Shown here: one piece after another, positions 1-10,413 of the stretch
Numbering within the stretch: position 1 is the first letter of the stretch
How the letters are laid out: each line of letters opens with the position of its first letter
Source of the DNA: Ixodes scapularis
Taxonomy: Eukaryota > Arthropoda > Arachnida > Ixodida > Ixodidae
Direction of reading: 5' to 3'
NCBI RefSeq assembly: GCF_016920785.2
Contig: NW_024609880.1
Coordinates: 60,525,292 to 60,589,291 of the forward strand
DNA: 64,000 nucleotides
Made by a program: the position numbers and the translations under genes
The notes under the pieces: generated by a model
The model's input: the letters and a program-made list of their open reading frames with translations, nothing else
Database searches by the model: none
Told to the model about the DNA's origin: nothing

Positions 1-28
1 AAAGATATATTTTCCTTGTCTGAGAAAC

Positions 29-34
29 TTTATT
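29..34 (-). promoter_or_regulatory. Poly(A) signal of cuticle gene 1
   Basis: AATAAA on the minus strand, about 200 bp downstream of the TAA stop at 233-235. No better hexamer lies between, so the 3'UTR probably ends near position 10. Confidence 0.6.
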
Positions 35-232
35 GCGTAGATTTGTTTTTTACAGAATATGAAGTGGACAGAAGAGAGAAGTCGCAAAGATGGGACAAGG
101 AATATGAGTAGTAGTAGTAGTGGCGGGCAAGCTTACACGCTGAGAAAGATGTCGACAAGAACGTCTGAGTTTGAAGGTGGGAAGAAGATGCGGCAGTGCT
201 TGAAGCGTTAATTTACAGTCATTCGATGTGCC

Positions 233-1686
233 TTAGGCACTCTTAGCCTTGAAAGCGTAGGCTTCCTTGACCTCAATAGGGTTGGCGTTGATCTGGACAT
301 CGGCTGGGGCCTCAGATTTGGTGCCTGGCTCGTTGGTGTCAATGGAAGCGTGGAAGCCGGTGGCGTCGGCGACGTAGTTCACGGTACGGTAGACACCGTC
401 TGGGGTCTGGTAGCCGTAGGAACCGGTCTTGGAGTTGCTCTCGTCACCGGACTCGGACTGGGAAATGCGGGCACCGGTATCGTCGGTGCTCTCGAAACTG
501 AAGCTGTATGGGTGGGGTGGCTGCCAAAATAAAAAGAGTCGCCAGTTTTGGTTAGTTCTATTCGCGCATACTCCCAAGTAGGATAGTTTTTCGAGCAATA
601 TTTCGCTTTCGTCTGGGAATTCGGGGCCTCGAAAAGCCCAGAGAAGCCAAGGTGAAGCCAACTCGGTAGTTTTGGGCCCAAATCTTATTGTTTGGTCTTA
701 ACTAAAAAAAGAAAAATCGGGTTGCTGAGGAACATTTTGACGACATCGAAGCATTTCTTATCAGTTCTGAATACGAAAGCATGAATGTCGTTCTTCCGCT
801 CCCTTAGTTCGTCTGCGGAGTAGTGGAGTAGACGGCCGCAACCCCCCACCCCAACTCCGGCAACACCTGCCACGAGAGCGGCGCCTGAGCGCGCGCTCTC
901 GTGAAGCGGCCGCCAATGTCTATCTAGGAGCAGTTCTACTGAGCCAACGGGAAAATAAGTATTTCTTTCGCGTTTTTACTTTTTTTTTTTATTACAAACA
1001 TTGCGGACTTAGCTCCATCCATAGTTAATGCTTTCGCATTAAAAACTTTGGTCCTTCACTGTCTGGTAGTTAGTCTGTTATCAATCACTTTTGTGCCTAA
1101 ATAAAAGAAACAAGTGCGAGACTTTGGTTTCGGATCTGGTTTGCCGGTTGTCATCCGCCAACTTTGCGCCAACATTGCCAAACATTTGCCTGAATAAGAG
1201 TTCACTACTGTTTGTTTGGTTAATGCGTGTCGTCTTTGGCTGAAGTTGAGCTCTTTGTTTATTATCTGGTGAACAAGAGGAAAGCCATAGAGAAGCCGAA
1301 GATAAGTACATTGGTAATAAATAGCTATTTCGAAAACTTTTTAATTACATATTCTTTATTTTATAGGACAGCATGTGGAATAGCCAAGTAAAATGCTGGC
1401 ATACAGCTGTTTACTAAAACCATAAATTTTCAGGTTGAAGACATACGAAGTTATTTTGTTGAGAAGTAAACACCAAGGAGCTTGACGGTAATCTGTCTCT
1501 TGAAAAATACTTACATATTGCTCAGCAAGCTGGGCAGCGGCATAAGCCACGAGGCAGGCAGCGAGGACAACCTTTAACGGAAGAGTCAAAATTACTCGTT
1601 GAGTAAGGCATTTTTACCTCTACCTTAAGAAAAATCAACCAGGGTTTTAGAAAACTTTAGTTTTCTTGGGTGCTCACCTTAAACAT
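233..1686 (-). CDS. Cuticle protein, chelicerate CPR (chitin-binding RR) type; gene 1
   Basis: Structural protein of the exoskeleton, secreted by the epidermis and expected to bind chitin. I join three exons: 1686-1678 (M-F-K, then GTGAGC donor), 1571-1515 (19 residues, preceded by AAAG, followed by GTAAGT) and 520-233 (after a GGCAG acceptor, ending TAA). Both introns are phase 0. The product is 117 aa. The signal peptide is MFKVVLAACLVAYAAA, with cleavage probably before QLAEQ. The RR domain starts PPHPYSFSFES and runs through GSYGYQTPDGVYR, VNYVADATGFHA and TNEPGT, followed by a short tail ending FKAKSA. Spacing of aromatic residues matches the extended RR consensus. It is the simplest of the five genes, with almost no tail. 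A TATA box lies 72-79 bp before the ATG and an AATAAA lies about 200 bp after the stop. Exon choice is inferred from splice consensus and frame; the domain is seen directly. Confidence 0.9.
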
Positions 1687-1757
1687 CTTGGGATCCCTTT
1701 AGCTCCGTTTGGTCGGAAAGCAGATGAAGTTGTGGTTCCGTGCTCCCTTGGAGTCAG

Positions 1758-1765
1758 CTTTTATA
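1758..1765 (-). promoter_or_regulatory. TATA box of cuticle gene 1
   Basis: TATAAAAG on the minus strand, 72-79 bp upstream of the micro-exon ATG at 1686. This predicts a start of transcription near 1735 and a 5'UTR of about 50 nt, the same geometry as the other TATA-containing genes of the cluster. Confidence 0.7.
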
Positions 1766-1769
1766 GGAA

Positions 1770-3993
1770 CGATGAGGCAACAATACCAGACAGTTCCGTC
1801 TGGGTAGCGCCAACACCGCGCCCGACATCACGTAGGAAGGGAGGAAAGGGAAGCAAAATCAAATTTCACCACCGATTGGAAGCTATCTCGTTGTCCAGTT
1901 AGTCGACGATCCATGCCTTTTAGTGCCGTTTCAACAGTGCACGTCCTTGGAAAGCACACGTCAACGGCGAGCTAAGAAAAAACAAAAGGGTCTTCGATTT
2001 TTTTTTTAAATATCTATTCGAACACGACTTACGGCTTTACTTTACTGAATAGAATTAGTGAACTTGTATGCTGATATAGTGACTGAGAACAAGTTGGAGA
2101 GGGAGGTGGAACTATTCGGCAAGAATACCAACCATCTGAAACGTACAAAAAAAGGCTGAGCCGCAGTGCTTCCGCCTCCATAACCAGACAATTTAAATCT
2201 AGTTCTTTATCCTCGGCTGTGCCACGGGTTGAGTTGTCCGGACGGGTCTTACATGACAATGCGTGCAACGATACTGGGACTGGTTTTCCCCGGATTGAAA
2301 CGCGAGCCAACTGGGAGGCGGGGGAAGGAGGGGGGGGGGGGGGGGGCAGGCCGTGAGCTTGAAACAGTAGAGGAAACGGTGCGGACTCGCCGCGAGAGGT
2401 ATGAACATAGTCCAGCCCCGGAACAAGTGTGATACGGCTGAAGGTGTTAGTTGTGTCGCGAGGCAAGGAGTGTTTCAAAAGCGTCAGATAAAAACAAATT
2501 CCGTTCTTACCTGAATCCGGCTTTACCCTCTAGGACACTTGACTTTGCTTTAAATGCAGAATCTTCTTCACTCTAATTAGATAACCAAGTAAAATTTCCT
2601 GGTAGGTCTCACCTAGTACAATTATTTTCATAATTGCATACTTGGGTATCTTGCTTGAATACAGGTTGAGTTTTAAAGACGTTGAAGATTGAGACAGCGT
2701 GATATATTTTTTGTATGTGGATCATTCTGGTGCACATAAAATATGTCGGGCTTGGGCCTGTGCAAAACTTTTTTCTGCATTGGACAAGAATACCATTGTC
2801 TCAGTCACACAATAATACTAATGTGCTTATATGCTATAAATTGCATCAGCTATGATAATCGGTGACCTGCCTGATGAACAATGGTGCAGACAAAAATCAA
2901 GCTATCTATGATCACACAAGCGCGCATTAAATATGAGCCACTACACAGCGCATATTCTACATTATTATGGGTTGAGTATAACAAACGCGAAGTAGTTTGT
3001 AATGCACAAAGAAACAAGGGAGTCGAAAAACCAACTCTACAGCTGATGCCTGATACTGAAGCAAAAGCAACGTTTCTTTTCTCTCTCTTAGTATTGCCTC
3101 AATATTATTACTGCTATGCTATTACTTTTAACTGGTCCTTAGGAGTGGGGCAGTGGCGTAAAGAACTAGAAAAAATCACGAATGCACTAAATTTGATAAC
3201 ATTTTCAATATTCATGCCAAAAACCTAGCATAAAGTGCAACTAGAAACCGAAGGGTGAAAACCTTATGCAACTAGTTAAGCTTGACGAAAAGCCTTATAA
3301 CATTAGTACCAATAAAAAAAGAGTAGAGTTAGCCCGCTTTTTGGCTGATATCAATTGGTCTCATTATGGTAAAAGTTTAAATATTTACCTCTTCTTTATA
3401 TTAGACCGGAACGCCTAAACATTTGGAACAACATCCACACGGAATCTCGGATAATCACCAACGCATATTTATGTGATTGATTGTAGTAAAGGCAATAATA
3501 CACACACCTAATTACAGCTAACCCAAAATCAATTAAGACCGCGTAAGGGGGCTCATTATCACTTGCTTCGACTGCTACTGAATTTAAGGAGAAACGAAAC
3601 ATTTTGAGTTCGTAGTGTTCGTTGGTCTTATTTTATGAGTTGTTCCTGCCACAGAAGGGAAAGTATTCACGTTCCATGTATAAGGACACAAGCGTATAAA
3701 AATGCTTTACTTGATGGAAATGTAAGTTTCGAATCGCTCCTTATATCTGAGAGAAGGAAAAGTTCTAATTTATTTTGAAGTCACAAGCTAAAAAAAATTA
3801 ACTATAACAGCCGCAGTCTCTGTATATACCACAAACCTGTAATACTGTGATACAAATCAGACGTGTAAAAAAAAGATAATAATAAACAATTTGCGAAGCT
3901 TGGGAAGTCTCATGTGCAGCCCTTGGTATACCGGCAGGCGGACATGCCTTAAATCTTAATCCAGCTTTTAATTTTTGTTTCCTATTATTACGT
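1770..3993. other. Intergenic; no gene recognised
   Basis: Upstream flank of cuticle gene 1. It holds a 17-bp poly-G run (2330-2346) inside a GC-richer patch (about 2060-2480), then AT-rich DNA. Open frames across the patch encode proline or glycine runs made by the homopolymer. A 115-codon plus frame at 2881-3228 has no recognisable motif and no splice or promoter support. Confidence 0.5.
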
Positions 3994-4091
3994 AGAAAAA
4001 ATGTTTGAACAACAGTAGAGGCTTTATTTTACGACGTTTCGGGAAGAGACATTGTGTAATAAAGCATCTACTGCTGTTTAAACATCTTTCT
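3994..4091. repeat. Imperfect inverted repeat (foldback), about 34-bp arms
   Basis: The arm 3994-4028 is mirrored by 4057-4091 with a few mismatches, around a spacer of about 28 bp containing ACGTTTCGGG. The transcript would form a long hairpin. It may be a small foldback MITE; no target-site duplication is obvious. Confidence 0.6.
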
Positions 4092-4329
4092 ATGTTTTAG
4101 ACTTTCTTAATGAAGACTTATTCATTAATATAGTTAATTTTATTTTATTACCTTAAGGCCTCTTGAGGGAGGCATTACATAAGGAAAGCGTGAAATTAAA
4201 TTTTCTATAATGAAAAAATAAACCCTAAACAAAAGAAAAAAAAGAAGAGATCAGGAAACCGCCTGATATAAACATTACACAAACAATTTACAAAGTTATG
4301 CAAAAAAAAACATTTTAAATTACTACTAG

Positions 4330-5350
4330 TTATCAAGCTTTAGGGCAGGCTATTACAATCTGATGTTCATAACGGCACAGGTGAGCATTCAAATGTGTTG
4401 GTTTTTCAAAATGTGGATTCCACTTTTTGCAGGGGAGATCGAGGCGAGAGGATATATAGTGTGTCGGAGAAATAAAAGTTCTTGGAGACCACGGGTTCCA
4501 GTACAATCTGTGCATAAAAGAGAGCCGGTCTATTTTTCTTGGGTGTCGAGAGTTTGTACGGATATGAATTGTTTTAAAGAATAGATGCTATTCCAGGAGA
4601 AGTTACGAGTGATAAAGCGAGTAGCACGATTTTTTACAGCTTCCAATTGGTTAATTAAATTGCTTTGATGAGGGTTTCATAACACTGAAGCACACTCCAG
4701 TTTAGTTTTGACTAGCGTAATGTAAGCTTAACATTTAACAAAGGAGTTCGCGAGAAATAACATATGCCTTCTTAACATTTCGAATGTTTTGTTAGCCTTA
4801 GAACAGATGTAGTCGACATCACTTTTTCATGATAAATCTTGAGAGAGGTACACCGCTAAATATTTAAACGTGTTCACCCGCTCATGTCATCAGATGAAAT
4901 ATAATATGAAAAACCAAATTTGTTTTCTGGTCATACGAATTACGTTATTTTACATTTATCCGAGTTGATGGTCATGAATGGCACCAATTTGTTAATGGTT
5001 CGAGATCTTGTTCCAATGTTATGTAGTCTTCAATGGAAAAAATATTTCGATAGAACACAATGTGTTAAGCATATAATCAGACTGTAGAATATAATGAAGA
5101 CGCCATTACATGTGTAGAAATTAGGAAAAGTAGCAGATCTAGAACAGAACCCTGGGCGACGCCAGAGGAGGGGTAGTGGCATTATCGACGTACACAGATT
5201 GAACACGCTGCGACAGGAAAGCTTTAATCTAGGAGACAACGTTAGGGATGACGTTTAGATACGTGAGAGTGGATATTGATTTAGTTTGGGGACCCCGGCG
5301 AAGCTTTTTGAAAAGTCAATGATGATTGCGACTGTTTGCCTGGAAGAATG
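4330..5350 (-). mobile_element. CR1/Jockey-like LINE remnant (reverse transcriptase to C-terminus), dead
   Basis: On the minus strand, pieces of a non-LTR reverse transcriptase appear in order but in different frames. Near 5330 is DFSKSFAGVP (the D-F-S-K-A-F-D block of RT motif A). Near 5200 is the block IKAFLSQRVQSVYVDN followed by ASPRVLF in place of QGSVL. Near 4700-4580 is KTKLECASVL, then a TGA where the family has Trp, then NPHQSNLINQLEAVKNRATR. Near 4510-4340 is a tail in the style of P-x-Y-I-S-x-R-L-D. Stops and frameshifts show it is a pseudogene. The 3' end is near 4330. Family assignment to CR1/Jockey-like elements is from the thumb/C-terminal blocks and is an inference. Confidence 0.75.
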
Positions 5351-5403
5351 AATATTAGTATGTAGACCATTGTAAAGTTATAACAGTTGGGCTTGGGAAA
5401 AAC

Positions 5404-5405
<2 letters not shown>

Positions 5406-5434
<29 letters not shown>

Positions 5435-5442
5435 TAATAACA
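5406..5442. repeat. (AAT)n microsatellite
   Basis: About ten tandem AAT/ATA units with one or two interruptions, just beyond the 5' edge of the LINE remnant. Confidence 0.9.
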
Positions 5443-7064
5443 GTAATGTTATTATTAGTTAATTTTAATATCTCTGAAAAAATATCCCGCGACTCAACAG
5501 GTAAATAATTGGTGCATTCCGGTAGACAAAAAAAAACTTAATATTACAAACACTTCAGGCGTCAGATTTAAGAGCTGCGATTACACAAATACTTGGTTGG
5601 GGAACTGATGTTAACCACGACATGGAGTTTCGCCTTTCAATCCGCCTCTTACAGCGTTTGCTACAATAAAAATAAAAATAAAATGTACAATGATCATGGG
5701 CTGTCTGGGAATTATGCTTTCTTTGGAAATGTATATCATTCGGAGATCAATACTCTTTATTGTTACGCTTGTAACTTTAGAAGATTTTGGTGGTTAAACG
5801 TTCTCTTTTGTGTTATCCACTCTGATACTCCTCCGGCTTGCCTTCGAATTGCGTTTCAGAATCTGGAAGCCCAGCTAAGAGGATATCTATTCATTAGATT
5901 TCTTTCATTTCTTCACTAAAAGGTCACACAATCCGTTCCTCAGAAAAATGTATAGTTGAAGAGGAAAACACGTGAAAGCCGTATAAGCAATTTTCGTTTC
6001 TGAACCACTTTATGATAAGAAAGGCTAATTTATGCTTAGTATGTTATATTAGGACATATATAGTTTTGAGCTCTAGTGAGTTCAAAAAACAATTGTTTCA
6101 TAGTATATCGGAGCCTCCTATCGCTCAGAAGTCATTATAGCAAAATAAAATAAAGTATTGCCTCGAGTGTAGACCAAAGTGCCCAAGGCACTTTGGTCTA
6201 CAAACCGACGCCTCTTTCTGTATTGACAATTGTTTTTTATATTGAATTGAAACTGTTATCTGGCTGCGTTCTTAGGCTACACGACTGCAAGCTTTGTCCT
6301 CAGTTATTCGCACTGCCCTCTTTTCATTATTTGAATGCCCTATCTGCATTTTAATAAAAGCAAACAGAGTGGATAATATGAACAGTAGCGATGGGTCATT
6401 TCCGTAAAGTGCCAGTAAACGAAAGAAGGATGAACGTGCGTTTAGATTGGATTTGTAGCTTTAGGGTAGTCTATCAATCGGAAATTCCCATCGTCATAAG
6501 TTAAATGTTTTTTTTTTTATGAAACTCGTAGTGTGAACACAACGAAGACAAAGCTTAAAGAAACCTAGCATTTCAAAAATTATAAAGCGCACAGTTACCA
6601 GAGAGTGTGAGATTTCAGCATATAACACAAAGGACAAAAAACGACCAAGAGGAAAAACACTTTTTTATCATTACATAGTCGCATTGTTGAACTGTTCTAT
6701 ATTTTCAGAGCATTCTTTGTTTTGTTTTTTTGCCTTCGCGGGCAAGTTGATCTAAAGAATGTTATTCAACCAGCTTTCAGCTGAGGCCAGGCTAATCATC
6801 CTAGGGTCCTCACTGATGGGGATACACAAAGCAACGTTTGTCAGAATGCATTTTTATGATAAACAAAATGTCTACTGTTTTGGGCGGGAGACTATCGCAA
6901 GTAATTTTTTAAGAGTGTTTGTACTTGAGCAAATCGAGTTTGTTGCGACATTGGGGGTAGTGGAAAAGCTGTTTGAGGTGAGTGAACGTGAGAAAACGCT
7001 TGTCAGTGAAGCGCACATAAATATAAATTCATTCATTCCTTCATTCATTTGTATATTTTCTGTG
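5443..7064. other. Intergenic; one hairpin, otherwise nothing recognised
   Basis: AT-rich. Apart from the perfect hairpin at 6168-6202 (listed separately) and a CATT-type simple tail at about 7028-7050, no gene, motif or recognisable repeat was found. Open frames at 5593-5919 and 6759-7271 have compositions typical of chance frames. Confidence 0.5.
6168..6202. repeat. Perfect 16-bp inverted repeat with 3-nt loop
   Basis: TGTAGACCAAAGTGCC (6168-6183) is followed by CAA and then its exact reverse complement (6187-6202). RNA from either strand would form a 16-bp hairpin without mismatches. It lies in otherwise featureless AT-rich DNA. Confidence 0.85.
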
Positions 7065-7712
7065 CTTAAAGGGATACTACAACGAAATTTCGGCGCTCAT
7101 TTTTTGGTCTATATGTGTTCAAAAGAGCAGTATCACATGGAACGTACCAATATCTTGCTAAGAAAGTCTCGAAAAGGAATTTCAAAACGAATTAAACGAT
7201 TAGCAAAGAGCACCTGGTGGATGTCGCTAACGTCTCGTTTGTATTGCTCGTCTAGGAACCTTGACAGCTAGTGACGGAGGTTGTCTCGTCTACGGCCACG
7301 ACGAGAGAAGGGGGGAAGGAGGAACTCCCCTCTTCCCGAGAATTCCTTTTGTCTGTCGCAGAAGTCGCTATTGTCCCCCTAGAAGATTATAGAAGATTAA
7401 CCCGTCACTCAGAATTCGTACAAAAGCAGCCGCTTCGGTGGCTGGAACGACTAGGCCATCCTCTCGACGTCAGCCTCGCCGTAGCTTTGCTCGTCTTGAG
7501 ACGGCCTACGTCACGATTGCGTTGGATGTCACGTGCTCTAAGCTGGGCCTTCTCCGAGCGCTTGCCAGAGTGGGCCGTTTATAACGAAAAATACAGCCAC
7601 CAGGATCAAAATACAAACGTGCAATTGTCATTTACGGATATTGTGGATCATATTCAACCTATTTTTGAACACGACGGGAATATTTCAAATTTCGTTGAAG
7701 TATCCCTTTAAG
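7065..7712. mobile_element. Non-autonomous TIR element, TTAA-bounded, 648 bp
   Basis: The ends CTTAAAGGGATACT (7065) and its mirror AGTATCCCTTTAAG (7699-7712) belong to 26-bp terminal inverted repeats with a single mismatch, continuing as CAACGAAATTT. TTAA at both borders could be a duplicated target as in piggyBac-type elements, making the TIR start AGGGATAC. The interior carries a 146-codon open frame on the plus strand (7271-7711) that runs into the right TIR and has no transposase motifs, so the element looks like a MITE. It ends within about 10-50 bp of the 3' end of the neighbouring LINE. Confidence 0.75.
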
Positions 7713-7754
7713 AACAGCTTGACACCTTTATAATGATGCACAATAAAATGTTCA

Positions 7755-7990
7755 CAGGTTAGTTACAAAAGTCTTAAAAGCAACAAAATTTGGGTTAAAA
7801 GCATCAATATCTGCTCCGCTGATGGTATTGTAGAAGTGTTCAATACAGGTCATAAGACTGGTTGAGATGATGTGATTAACGTGGAAAGTCTGCAAAACCC
7901 GCAAACCTCAACTCGGAAGGTGTATATTAATAGCAGACGTGATATCTGGGCAATCAATTGATCCATGAACACATTTATACAGAAAAACGA
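7755..7990 (-). pseudogene. LINE ORF2 C-terminal fragment
   Basis: Minus-strand reading gives CVHGSIDCPDITSAINI, one stop, then a block ending DIDAFNPNFVAFKTFV and a natural-looking TGA at about 7755. This D-C-P-x-(L/I) ... F block is the usual end of CR1/Jockey ORF2 proteins downstream of the reverse transcriptase. Its position directly after the endonuclease linker shows the internal deletion. Confidence 0.55.
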
Positions 7991-8239
7991 CATCGCTTTC
8001 ACGTTGTCTAGAGCTCAAAGAAGGACATTTTCATCGTTCCAAAAGTCTCGCATAAGAATAATATACAGTACGACCAATCTAACGATCATAGACAATTCGA
8101 AAAAAAAGACAGCTCCGGACATTTTCAATCATCCTTTGGCTCGTAAAACTACTACAATTCCAGACTAGAGAGGAAAACTCCTACATGATCGGATTAATTA
8201 GAAATATAACCGTGGAATACAGGTAGATGTGAAGAAGAG

Positions 8240-8865
8240 TGTAAACGCTTCAACGGCACGATTTACATTGGTCATGCTATATACGGAAGCCCAATCTGCA
8301 TTATCTAAATGTTGATAAAAGCCAAACTAATAGCCGCTTGAGAAAGCTAGCGACTCACGGTTGGTGTGCTTTACTTTCCCCACAGAAATTATAACGGAAA
8401 CCGGAAAAGGAACGTGCCAGACGTCCCGTAAAACTAGCGGATTGGAAACAGACATCATGCTGTCGGTAGGAAAGTTGGCCAAGGGCAAATCCAGCACATG
8501 TCCTGCTGAGTTATGAAGACGGTTCATTTAAGTATATCCGAGAAAGTTGACAAATGAAAAAAGGCATTCGCTTTAAATGAGGCAGTATAAGCAGACAGTG
8601 CAGGATGTTCCAAATTCCAGTTTATATCAGGAATATTGAAATCACCAAGTATGAGCATATGATGTTGATCCACATCCAGTTTATTCCCTAGCATATCTAA
8701 TTGGTCAGAAAACTTAGATCCGCCGTCATTGCGAGGAAAATAAAGAGTCCGCGGCCTACGTGCGCAGGCCGCGGACTCTTTGATAAAACACTGAACAGTT
8801 CATTTGAAATGCTAGTTGGGTGTAACTGTGTCATGGTCACCATTGCGCCGTGCAACGTCGAAAAA
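8240..8865 (-). pseudogene. LINE ORF2 endonuclease pseudogene
   Basis: AP-type endonuclease domain that nicks target DNA. The diagnostic motif LILGDFNIPDINW is readable on the minus strand near 8660-8620. Downstream follow DLPLANFPTDSMMSV, SNPLV and a His-containing block near 8430-8400 (VWHVPFPV), which correspond to the S/D-H end of these domains, then a linker (NADWASVYSMTNVNRAVEAF) near 8310-8250. Stops interrupt several places, and a 40-bp palindrome sits inside the domain at 8742-8781. Confidence 0.65.
8742..8781. repeat. Perfect 16-bp GC-rich palindrome with 8-nt loop
   Basis: AAAGAGTCCGCGGCCT (8742-8757), spacer ACGTGCGC, and the exact reverse complement (8766-8781). It interrupts the LINE endonuclease region and is far more GC-rich than its surroundings, so it was probably inserted. 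Confidence 0.85.
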
Positions 8866-8871
8866 TGCCCT

Positions 8872-9865
8872 AAAAAAAGCCCATTGGCCAAGCGTTTGCA
8901 TCGTTCACAGCAATGCGAAATGAAGAGTATTTCTCGTGCCTAGTTTTTAACTTGGTGCATGTAAAAGATTTTTCGTCCAAAACTGCAGTTAGCACCTCCC
9001 CAACATAACTACACGTAGTGTCAGGATTGAGATGCGCAACAAAAAGCGCCTTGAGCCTTCGTGCTCTAGGGGCTGACGATAGCTTACTGCTTGCGCAGGA
9101 ACGTGATGATGGCTGGACTCTCTTTTTCCGTTGGATGACCGTGAAGTCATTGGCATCTGTACACGCCTTCGGCACGGTCACCGCGGACGGCAGTACGAGG
9201 AGCCAACAGCCACAGCAGATGTAGATGTACTACGCAGATAAGCAGAAGTAAAACTGCTCCCGGACACCTCCAGAGTGGTTGATGCAACGCATCGGCCTGG
9301 TGAATCTTTCCCAAGAACCTCCGCGAAGCTTGCGGACTCAGGACCGGGTTGCGCAGGCGGCATTGCAGTCGGCCGTGGCTCGATGTTTTGGGCAGTAAAA
9401 TGACGTAGCATTTCCGTGTTCTAGGACAGATGCAGAAGCAGAGACGCGTTTTCCACCTTAAGCGAGCCAACTTCTTTGACATGGGAATCAACCTAGTCAT
9501 GTAGTGCCGCCAACAAGTCTTTCACAGAGCTACACGCGCTGCAATTTCCCACAACGGTGCTCACCAATGCTACGTCGCAATCATCAGGAGGGCGTTGTTC
9601 CGTGATAGCATTAACTTCATCGGAGCCATTGCGCTTCGTGCAAGATTTACAGTTGTAACTGTTTATACCACTCTGCATTAAGTAATCACAGTCATCTCAC
9701 AAAACGTCGATGGACTTACAGTGAAAACGGGTACCACAAGGCCCCGAACATAGCAGGAATTGCATCCGGCCGATGGACGCTTCAGAGCACACCAAGCACA
9801 CGCCCTTCGAGGAGGGCAGGTTGCCAGCACGATCCGTAAATGCGAAGAGCTGGATGACAGACACT
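8872..9865 (-). pseudogene. LINE ORF1 pseudogene (PHD-like zinc finger, coiled coil)
   Basis: ORF1 proteins of non-LTR elements bind their RNA; some carry a PHD finger. Read on the minus strand from about 9850, the pattern is CLVC, then C-x3-CGTRFHC, then after a TGA a final C-x2-C (CKSC at about 9655), which fits a C4HC3 finger. A heptad-like stretch (SHVKEVGSLKVENASLL) follows near 9480, then a Ser/Pro-rich linker. After a frame change comes a conserved block around FVAHLNPDTTCSYVGEVL and CTKLKTRHEKYSSF, near 9045-8920, ending at a stop near 8872. At least two stops and one frameshift break it. Confidence 0.65.
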
Positions 9866-9867
9866 TA

Positions 9868-9960
9868 CCTGTGAAACTTCAACACTCATTCAATATGTTT
9901 GCAAGCTCAACACTCATTCAATGAGTGTGCAAGCTCAACAGTCATTCAAAAGAATGACTG
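9868..9960. repeat. Short direct repeat, three units around CAACACTCATTCAA
   Basis: The unit AGCTCAACA(C/G)(T/A)CATTCAA recurs three times about 25-28 bp apart at the 5' side of the LINE. The last two units also contain small self-complementary pieces (CATTCAATGAGTG; CATTCAAAAGAATG). Confidence 0.55.
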
Positions 9961-10279
9961 TGACGGACGTATGCCGTATTGACAGAAAATGTCGGGGTTA
10001 CATAGCAAATCTAATAATAATAAGAGGAGTTTTGTTGAAGTTTTTTAAACATGTACATTTTAGTGTGCATTTTTGTTTCACGTGCATTCTTGTGTGTGAG
10101 AATTCGGTGTCCAAAATACAGAAGCTTCTAAACAAAGTAAGTTGCATCCCCACAATCTGGGACATGTGTTTCATGCTCATGCTTTCGGAATTTCTCAGTC
10201 GAAGTCTGTAAGACGTTTATTTCTGCCTAGCAACGGCACAAAATATGACATTCCCCCCAAAATAGAGAGGGCGATAGTA

Positions 10280-10413
10280 TAGAGTATAAAAGTGCTGAAC
10301 GAGACTGCCCTCTTTAAGCTCAGGCCTTGTCAAACTGCACTTGTTGAAGCTTTTTACCCTATCTACCATATTTTCCTGGGAAAGAAAAAAGATTGATTGA
10401 TTGATTGATTGAT
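10280..10413 (+). mobile_element. Possible retroposon 3' end with (GATT)n tail
   Basis: A stretch with TATAAAAG and a conserved-looking segment ends in GGGAAAGAAAAAA followed by six GATT units (about 10390-10413). Tandem tetranucleotide tails of this kind terminate many LINE/SINE copies. No protein motif supports a named family. Confidence 0.35.

Larger units (their letters stand above)
7720..9865 (-). mobile_element. Second CR1/Jockey-like LINE, 5'-ORF1-endonuclease-(RT deleted)-C-terminus-3'
   Basis: Parts of one non-LTR element lie in the right order on the minus strand: ORF1 with a PHD-like finger (about 9865-8872), the start and middle of ORF2 with the endonuclease (about 8865-8240), and the very C-terminal block of ORF2 (about 7990-7755). 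The whole reverse transcriptase, normally around 1.5 kb between these, is absent, and the join falls between about 8240 and 8060. Several stops and frame changes confirm it cannot be autonomous. The 3' flank touches the TIR element at 7065-7712. Confidence 0.7.

Noticed and set aside
2029..2478. A 149-codon minus-strand open frame upstream of cuticle gene 1
   Set aside because: It is held open by a 17-bp G run that encodes a proline stretch, and it has no motif, signal peptide or splice support.
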